Of a DNA stretch of 64,000 nt, positions 56,400-64,000 are shown one piece after another; positions within the stretch are counted from its first letter, which is position 1, and each line of letters begins with the position of its first letter. Position numbers and translations under genes: made by a program. The DNA comes from Physcomitrium patens (Eukaryota; Streptophyta; Bryopsida; Funariales; Funariaceae), in the NCBI RefSeq assembly GCF_000002425.4, contig NC_037273.1, forward strand, positions 9,622,089-9,686,088, written 5' to 3'. A model generated the notes under the pieces. The model searched no databases and was not told the DNA's origin. It worked only from the letters and a program-made list of their open reading frames with translations.

Positions 56400-56904
56400 A
56401 CATCTTCTTCTCAAGATAAGATTGATTTGTTTACAAATTAAAAAAGTTCTAAGCTTATAATACTCCAACTTATCACAAGTATAAGTAGTCTTAATATTGC
56501 AATGAACTAAATATACATTGTTATTCACATTGAATTTTGGTTGATTCTTGTGATAGACATCCATATTGATTTTTTTATTATTTTTGAGCTTTCTTTAAGT
56601 ACCTCTTTACTATAGTATGTAGTTGTGAGAAACAATTTGGTAAATCATTTGCCGTTCAATTATCAATATTTTAAAAATAAAAAATATCAAATTATAGATG
56701 ATAATCATAATTAGCAAAAAAAGGTGTTTACTGAGTAGAAGAATATATCAAATTATTACATGCAAACTTTACCAATGGCAAAAGAATTTTCCAATCATCT
56801 TGATGATAGTTGATGTTATACTTCAAATACTACTCAAAAATTTGATTCACTTCTTTTGTTTGCTTATGGATTTGATGATGAAGGATAAAGATAATTTTAG
56901 ATAA
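56400..56904 (-). pseudogene. Element E integrase tail and core fragment
   Basis: The minus strand reads DVYHKNQPKFNVNNNVYLVH, CDKLEYYKL and ICKQINLI, matching NLYRKEQPQLNVDDKVWLL in element C. Nucleotide similarity to 9300-9590 continues to about 56904. Confidence 0.7.
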
Positions 56905-57929
56905 AAAAGATAAAGAAATTATTATATTATAGAAAATCTTACTTCAAATATTATAGAAAATTATCTTAGAAGATAAAAAATAGTCAAAAAGAAAGTAAAA
57001 CTAAAGATATAAATACTAATTTTTTATGAAGTATGCTTTTATTTATTTTATAAGGCCATAAATAAGACAAAATAAGGTAGATTAGAAAAACAAAGGATAT
57101 GGGCATACGAAGAAGAAAATTAGGAGTTGATTTAAGCAAAAATTAACTCAAAAAGGCAAAATTTGATACCTAAAGAGGACCAATTATCAACTTGGGTCGA
57201 AATCAGACCATAAGGCACAAAACTAAGCACATACAATAGTTCCGAGGTCCTTTTGTAGATTAGAGAATAAGATTTGAGAGCAAACTCGATAAGGTTTGTC
57301 TAAGCATTAATTTTGAGTGATTTGAGTGTATAATGACTTTGTAAGAGTTTTACAAAGTTAAAATTCTTTTGAATAATTCTAGAATTTGTGAAATAAAAAG
57401 GATATTAGATTTTGAAGAATATTGTGAGTTAAATAGTAGATCTATAATTCAAATTTTGAAGACTTATGTGAATAGTTTTTTGAAGTGTATGCTATGAATT
57501 TGAGCTTCATTGAATGGTTGAATAGAAGGTTTTTGAATTTCAAGAAGGTTGAGGTCTCAAAAATTGGACTTCAAGAGGCAGTATAGATTTCTAAGATTTT
57601 TAGCAATCTACTAGTTTGATTAGAGTGAAATTTATATATGAAGATAATATACTTGATTTTTATATATATATATATATATATGTGAAATTTAAAAAAATTG
57701 AATGGTTTGAAAAAAAAATATTAGTGCTAGAAGTTCAATATTCACATTGAATCAGAAGGCTGGCGATTACTTGAGTAGATTCTAGGGTTTTTATTTTTAT
57801 TTGATTAGTGAAATTATCTTCAAATTTTATGTATTTATTACAATTAGTTTTTTAAATGTATATAAAATTTTAAATAAGATGAATGATTTAAGGAATAGAT
57901 GTTGGGGTTCTAAATTATAATAAGATTAG

Positions 57930-58340
57930 GTTGAATTGATTAGACTTTGATTAGGATTTGATTTAAGATTAAGGTTGGATTAGGATTTATAGTTTGATTA
58001 AGGCTTGATTAGTATTTAGGATTGGATTAGAATTAGAATTTACTTAGAATTTATGTTTTAGGATTTGCTTAGGATTTGAATAAGATTTAGTTAGGATTTA
58101 GAATTCGATTAGGATTTAGGATTTGATTTAGGATTTGCTTAAGGTTTAGGATTTAGGATTTGCTTTAGGATTTGCTTAAGGTTTAGAATTTAGAATTTGA
58201 TTTAGTATTTTCTTAGGATTTAGGATTTAAAATTTAAGATTTAGTTTAAAATTTGCTTAAGATTTAGGATTTAGAATTTATTTAGGATTTAAGATTTAGA
58301 ATTTATTTAAGGTTTAAGATTTAAAGATTGGCTTAAGATT
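57930..58340. repeat. TTAGGATTTG(A/C)TTAGGATTT array, telomere-like
   Basis: Degenerate tandem array of aggattt-containing units, complement of the type at 18280-18740. Confidence 0.65.
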
Positions 58341-58689
58341 TGATTGAAGTCCATTAGGATTTCAACTAGGATTAAATTAGGACTTGGTTGAGATTTATTT
58401 AAGATATATTTGTGATTATTCTGATATTTCTTCAAGGTTTCTTAGATATTCTTTTAAAGTTTATTACAAATTTTTTTAATTCTTTTAAGATTTCTTATTG
58501 TTTCTTTTATAATTTCTTCAAGTTTTCTTTTAAATTTGATTAAATTTTGTTTACTACTATTAAGATTTTATTTACTACTATTAAGATTTTATTAGATTTT
58601 ATTTAATATTCTATCAAAGTTGGAATTTTGTTGTTGCAATTTCCATTCTATCTTCTACAACCAAGTGCCTAATGCATTTTTGAGCAAGA

Positions 58690-58694
58690 CTTCA
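58690..58694. repeat. Target-site duplication of the solo LTR, left copy
   Basis: cttca, repeated at 59471-59475. Confidence 0.75.
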
Positions 58695-59470
58695 TGTGAT
58701 TGCTCGTTTTACTTATTCCGGAAGAAACCTCCCAGAATAAACCCATATAGGGGGATTCGAACACGGGGAATGACTAGTTGCTTAAGCGTTCACGTTAGGG
58801 TCACACAATTAATTACCTCCAATGTATTGTTACTATTTCCATTCTTTAAGCACATAGGAAAACGATAATCTCTCCTTTCACCTTATCAATCACTTCCTTA
58901 CAACAATTCAGTTATACCAATAACAGTTATTTCTACCAATATATCTTCACTCTTATAACCTCCAATTGTAATACCTCAACATCACAGCTTCAGCACATAA
59001 TTACCCTCATTCCAATTACTGAAATTCTTCACACAGAACTACCATTCACATTACAGTGTTTCACACAACCACAGATTCACTCTTTCTGCTGAACTACATT
59101 CAGATTTCAGCTTTCAATCTCTCTTCTTCTAATTCAATAACAAATAATTCCAATCACACTTCCATTCTATGATTCACTTCACAATATTCAGAAACTCTCA
59201 ATACTCTTATTTCAAAGAACATAACAACAAAAGAAAAGAGATAGCACCAAGCTTACCTCGGCTCACACTATCACAGTAATGGCAGTTTCTTCCTCTCTCT
59301 CATCCTCCTTATCCTACCACAAGATACCAACTGCTACATCTCTAATGAAAACTGCTTTTCCTAACTATTCATCCATTTTAACTATTGAACTACCTTTCTA
59401 ACAGTCATCTATCCCTGTTTACACTATAAACTAAGTATCTACAAATCAGCAAATAACTACTTATTCTACA
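58695..59470 (+). mobile_element. Solo LTR of an otherwise unseen family
   Basis: 776 bp, TGTGATTGCTCG to TTATTCTACA (TG...CA ends). It is flanked by the 5-bp duplication cttca and restores the B-type LTR end when removed. It is less AT-rich than its surroundings, with a long C/T/A-rich half (58860-59460). Near 58750-58790 the minus strand has gtgttcgaatccc, which fits a Pol III B-box, but no tRNA fold. Confidence 0.7.
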
Positions 59471-59475
59471 CTTCA
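59471..59475. repeat. Target-site duplication of the solo LTR, right copy
   Basis: cttca. Confidence 0.75.
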
Positions 59476-59495
59476 CATAATACGACACCGTAATA

Positions 59496-60590
59496 AAATC
59501 CTTAAAAATAAAAGACCATGGTTGTATTGGTATAGACAATAGTTAGAAAAGTCCATAGGATTGATGATAAGGAGTTTTTGATCTTAAACAAATGTCATAT
59601 GATTGTACAAAGTCTATTATAGTCTTTCATTTTTGTAGCCACCAAAACATTTTAGATATAATCTCTAAAATCTTATTGTATCCAAAATATTCTATTGTTA
59701 AAAAATCATAATATGTTTAAAGAACATATAAATATTTTTTTTAAAAAAAAACAAATAGGTGACTTTTAAAATAGAATAGATTATTTTTGAACTCAAACTT
59801 TGAAGAATCTTAAATTTTAAAATAAATATTCTTGATATTGTGAATAAGAAGATGAATAGACATACTTGATTGAATTTTTTTGGCAAAGATTGAATCAATA
59901 GTCAATGTTGATTTTATTTCTCAAAGATGAAATTGCTCAAGTTTTAAGATGATCTTTTTTTGTTGATTAAAAGCTGTATTTTTTTCTTTTGGTGCAAGAT
60001 AAAAATATCAAGAAAGTGCATCTAAAAAACTTTGTGGTTTTGTAGGATGATATGTGATCTTAAAATCAAATCTTAATAATAATATATTCCAGTAAGTTTG
60101 GCGACAATTTAAAATCCATGTTGACATGAAGTACTTTAGGTTCTTATGATTTTTATACACAATGATAGGATTGAAAGTGCCTTTTAAATAGTAATTCTAT
60201 TCTTAAAAAGAATCCATAATTGTAAGAAATTTATTATTATAGACTTCGAAGTTGGTATCTACTACTAAATTATTTTTTGGAATATAAAACTATTAGATGG
60301 AGTTTGTCATTTGATCCTATTTATGAAAATACTACACCCAAAGCAAAGTCATGCATTTTTCTCCTATAAAAAATGTCTTAGAAAAATTCACATGATATAA
60401 AATTAGTATAGAAAAAAATTCATTCTTCAAAGTATCAAACAATGCTTTGATTTCTTTATTCTACTCAAGTTTATCTTTAAAAGGAAAATATGTAAATAGA
60501 ACTACAACATAAGAAAAAATCTTAATGAAGATTTGGTAGTAATTAGCAAAGTCCAAAAAGCATTGTACTTCTCTTATTATTCTTAGAATC
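59496..60590 (-). pseudogene. Element E integrase N-terminus and RNase H
   Basis: Nucleotide similarity to 9835-10860 of element A (for example gatgataaggagtttttgat, gtcatatgattgtacaaag). No frame of useful length. Confidence 0.65.
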
Positions 60591-61260
60591 TACTAATTTA
60601 TGATAGTTTAGATCTTTTTAGATCTATTATTAGTCTTTTATTAAAAATAATGTATCTTAAGAAGTCAACTTAAGTAATGTAAAATATACATTTTTTTATC
60701 TTGGTATATAATTTTGTATTTTTTAGATTTTTGTAACATACAAAAAAAATGAAGTTCATATTTTTCTATTTTTTTAGAGTAGATTAGAATGTTATTTAAA
60801 TAATACCTAATAAAATAATTTAAAAAATCATAAAAAATACTATTTATGAAATATTAAAAAGTGACCAGTGCATTCATGAGTCCAAAAGACATAACATTAT
60901 ATTTGAAATATCTTTACATAATTTAAAAAATAAACTTTTATTTATCTTTCTTTTTTTTGTACAAATTAGATTATATGCTCATCATAGATCTATTTTTGAA
61001 TAGAGCTTAGTTTGATTAAGTTAATCAAGAAATCTTAAAATCAGACGTAAGAGATATATATTCTTGATAGTAATCTTATTAAGTCATCAATAGTCTATGC
61101 ACATTTTCAGAGATTTATCTATTTTCTTCATAAATAAGATAAGAGCTATTACTAGAGATTTTGAATGGCATATGAAATTCTTAGCTAAGTTCTTGTCAAT
61201 GTATTCTTTTAATGTAATTAATTTATTTTACAATAAGATATAGATTGGTCCAAATAGTAG
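60591..61260 (-). pseudogene. Element E reverse transcriptase
   Basis: Minus strand: KNFICHSKSLV-ALILFMKKI-like region at about 61190-61120, and catalytic box YLNN at 60802-60791. The second position is Asn as in A, C and D; the first Asp is also Asn here. Confidence 0.65.
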
Positions 61261-61379
61261 TTGAGCTCTTCCTTACAAATCAAATGAACAATCATAGGAT
61301 CAATGCTCTAGAAGAATATCTATATTTTTTTTAAAAAAAATATCTTTAAAATCTTGATATTGATTAGATATATCACTTG

Positions 61380-61960
61380 ATGTCTTTTTGCTATCAAAAA
61401 TAAGTATTGCATATATTGTAAAAGATGACCTTTCTTTTATCAAATGCTTGAAAGCAATTTTATCAATAAATAAGAATTTGGATGTGCTAAACTTATTTAT
61501 TTTTATTTGACTAACAAATTTTTAGATTAAACTACAAGAAAAATCAAGATTATAAGAAATCTAATTTATTTGAAGATTATATTTTTTTAACCACAATAAT
61601 CTTAAAATCACCTAGTTAGAAGATCTTATCACATTAAATATTATTATGCCATTATGAGCTTTAATTGCTACATCTAAAGAAACAATATCATAAATAATAT
61701 TTTTAAAAGACAAAAAATTACTATCTACGACTTCTATATGTATGGATTTAGTTTTCTTGACTAACAATATCTATTATTTTTTGACAAAGTTTTCATCTAT
61801 AAAAAAAGTTGAGGCTCAAAAATCTAATAAGATAAAGACTTTATGATTTTTAGGTCCTAAACACACATCTATTATGAAATAAGATGAAAGAACTAATGAG
61901 AAAATAAGACCTTTATTAGTTGTTGCACATGATTCCAACCGCATGATTCCTATTATAGCT
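61380..61960 (-). pseudogene. Element E protease
   Basis: FILLDF-AST-FIDENFVK at about 61835-61785 corresponds to ALLDSGASACFLDEQFVK with the active-site Gly codon now a stop. The ILGLSWLEKYN region is recognisable near 61600. Confidence 0.65.
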
Positions 61961-62835
61961 CAAAAAATTTATTTTTAATACATTGTTTCTTTGGCAATCA
62001 TGCTCTTTATTTTGTGATTGTATTACTTATTTGCACAATATTGAATAGTGTGCTTAACTTCTCTATAATATAAGACTAAATCTTTTTAATGATGTTAAGT
62101 CTTTTCTTACTCAATAATTTTTTTAAAATATATTGTATCAATTTGCATTAGTTCTAGCCTTGATAAATAAGTTTTTAAAAGCTTAAAAGCTATCATCATT
62201 ACTTGACTTGTTCTTCTCCAATCAAATGTGTTTTTTTTTAACACCTTTCAAATTATCAATTGTTGCATGCAATAGCTTGAATAATAAATTATTCTAAAAA
62301 AAATACTTTTAATATTGTTAATAACAAATCTTTGATATTATCCTTTAATTTATATTAAAATTGATTAATAAAGGCTTTATCATTTTAATTTATGTTACAA
62401 GCAAGTTTTTGGAATTCAACAATATATATAGTGATCGACCATGATTGTTATTGTAAAGATAAGAACTTGATCTTTGCTACTCTTTCTTAATTATTTTTTC
62501 CAAATTTTATCATAAATACTTCTAAAAATTAATTCAAATTATAAAGGAGTCATGAATCTTTTTTCATCAAAGATATAAACTAAAAGAAAGCACTTTCAGA
62601 AAGAAGTGCGCCTATAAACTCAACTAAAGTAATTCCATTAGAATATTGGAAAAGATTCAATCTTAAATAAAATTTAATTTGTTATAAAAATCTTTAAAAT
62701 TTTAATCTTATTCTATCAAACTTCTTAGACATATTAATCCTTTCTTCTTTCAAGCTTATAGAAGCAATATTTTTTAAATTTGGTTGTGAAGCTAATCTAC
62801 TTACTTCCCTCTATTGCACAACTTCTTAACATTGT
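61961..62835 (-). pseudogene. Element E gag
   Basis: Nucleotide similarity to the element A gag (knuckle region at about 62060-62020, capsid at 62380-62760). Frames destroyed. Ends at the start of a B-type LTR. Confidence 0.55.
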
Positions 62836-64000
62836 CGTGTTGTAACATGATTATATAGTGAAAATATGATTAAAAATAAATTTTTAATTAATATTCTATT
62901 ATATAAGTTCAATAAGAATTCAACATAATTTAATAAGGTTTTTATGAAAGCCTCTTAGTCTATTTTCTTGTCTTAATAGCAAGTAGATAAAAATTAATTA
63001 GTATTTTTATCTTCTAGGATATAGAAACTCTTTTACTGCCTTAGAAAGGCCATAAATTGATAAAATCAAGTTAGAAAAGATAAATAATTAGTATAATTGA
63101 TACTAGGATTAAGTTAAGGATAGGATTGGAATAAAAAATCCTTAAGATAGGTTAGATTGATACCCGGAGGTCGACCGTTTGTGAGACAGGGTCAAAATCA
63201 AACCTCTAGCTACTAAAATGAGTGCCTAGGGCAAAATAAGGATTCATTCATAGATTGGAGATTAGGATTTGAGAGCGAGGTTAGAGCTTGTTCCAGAGAC
63301 ATAAGATTGGTTTTGGTAGAGTTTGGAAAGAGTTAGCAATTATTGTTGGAAATCAAGATTTATATTGGCAACTTAGAATTTATACAATGAAATTAGGGCT
63401 AGTACTCTTGGCTATTTCGTAAAATTGATGTCACATCAACAATTCAAATTTTGGAAATGCTTGTATAATTAGGTGTTCTAAGTGTATGTGAAATTTTGTA
63501 ATAATCCAACGATGCAATTGAAAGATATTTGAATTTTGATACAAGTATGTATCGGAAGTTGGCAGTTTGGGATTGGGTAGGATTTCTATGATATTTGAAG
63601 ATCTACTAGTCGGATCAAGGTGAAATTTGGCATGGTATTAAAAGACTTGAAGATCAAGTTTCAAACCAATTTTGACTCAAAGTTAATAATTGAAGAAGGA
63701 GAAATCATTGCTAGAATTTTTGCTTCACCTTTCAAGTTGGCAGCCAAGTGACATTAGTGTAGTTTTTGGAGGTTTTTTCACAATTTGTAAGTTGGATTGG
63801 GCTGAAAATTCTTGAGCATATAGAAGACTTACATTGACAATTGTATGCAAAATTTTACATTAAGTAGACGATCAAATTAGAAGTTACAGCTTATCAAAGC
63901 TCACTAATTAGGGTTGGAACTTATAAGAAAAATCTAAATTGCTTGAATATAAAAGTAATAAGGTAATTGATGTTTATGTGTGTACGAGGCTACTAAGAAG
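62836..64000 (+). repeat. B-type LTR running off the window
   Basis: Starts tgtcgtgttgtaacatgatt like both LTRs of element B. It contains gatgtcacatcaacaattcaa and ggcagtttgggattgggtaggatttc, parallel to 1450-1500. The end is outside the window. Confidence 0.65.

Larger units (their letters stand above)
56905..59487. repeat. B-type LTR, degraded, containing a solo LTR
   Basis: Shares with element B the blocks near 57540-57620 (gcagtatagatttctaag...ctactagtttgattag) and the terminal ctatcttctacaaccaagtgc...gagcaagac...cataatacgaca. It is interrupted by a solo LTR (58695-59470) and carries the TTAGGATTT array (57930-58340). The left edge is uncertain. Confidence 0.6.
56400..62835 (-). mobile_element. 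Element E: old chromovirus copy on the minus strand
   Basis: Nucleotide similarity to element A across integrase, RNase H, RT, protease and gag, in the same minus-strand order. It is interrupted at about 56905-59487 by a B-type LTR. AT drift has destroyed all frames. Its gag end is cut at 62836 by another B-type LTR. Confidence 0.75.

Noticed and set aside
58726-58810. Possible tRNA gene on the minus strand (ttcgaatcc loop)
   Set aside because: The T-stem does not pair and there is no A-box or acceptor stem. Left as a B-box-like motif inside the solo LTR.

Overview
This is nuclear DNA from a land plant, and a bryophyte (moss-like) genome fits best. The two host genes are spliced, with plant-type GT-AG introns: an LLM-domain B-class GATA factor and a DUF1475-like membrane protein. 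Most of the rest is very AT-rich and made of nested LTR retrotransposons. The dominant family is a Ty3/gypsy chromovirus whose integrase and chromodomain look, from memory, like the fungal/moss Tcn1-type lineage rather than the usual seed-plant lineages. The species assignment is inference only.

Layout. 1-17.7 kb is a stack of nested gypsy elements. Element A (minus strand, 1-14034, left end outside the window) is split by element B (plus, 456-9061), a different gypsy family with an FLDD reverse-transcriptase box. A itself sits in a plus-strand relative (A2, 14035-15619), which is followed by older wrecks F (15690-16742, plus) and H (16765-17712, minus). 17.7-23.3 kb is AT-rich, with a TA microsatellite, Ty1/copia remnants and degenerate TTTAGGA-like repeats. 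23.45-25.5 kb is a GC-richer island with no gene I can defend. 27.6-31.9 kb holds the GATA gene (three coding exons, 29041-30457) and its flanks. 32-38.8 kb is AT-rich and carries a decayed minus-strand copia element (about 34.1-37.8 kb). 39.3-41.3 kb holds the three-exon minus-strand DUF1475 gene (39487-40657).

41.6-64 kb is again nested retroelements. The best-preserved is element C (43270-49641). It has 552-bp LTRs that differ at 12 sites, a 5-bp target duplication GTATC, and an uninterrupted pol frame covering RT, RNase H, integrase and chromodomain. C is inserted in a minus-strand gypsy element G, whose gag lies right of C and protease left of C. Element D (50327 to about 54293, plus) and element E (56400-62835, minus) are older copies of C's family. 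E is split by a B-type LTR (about 56905-59487), which itself contains a 776-bp solo LTR of another family (58695-59470, target duplication CTTCA). A further B-type LTR starts at 62836 and runs off the window.

Most notable points: (1) C, A and A2 share a third reading frame between the chromodomain and the 3' LTR, exactly 423 nt in both complete copies, with no recognisable function. (2) Four copies of this family carry YLDN (or its decayed form YLNN) instead of YxDD in the RT catalytic box. (3) The LTRs contain a conserved 10-bp hairpin with an apparent compensatory base-pair change. (4) Two host genes can be reconstructed across introns.
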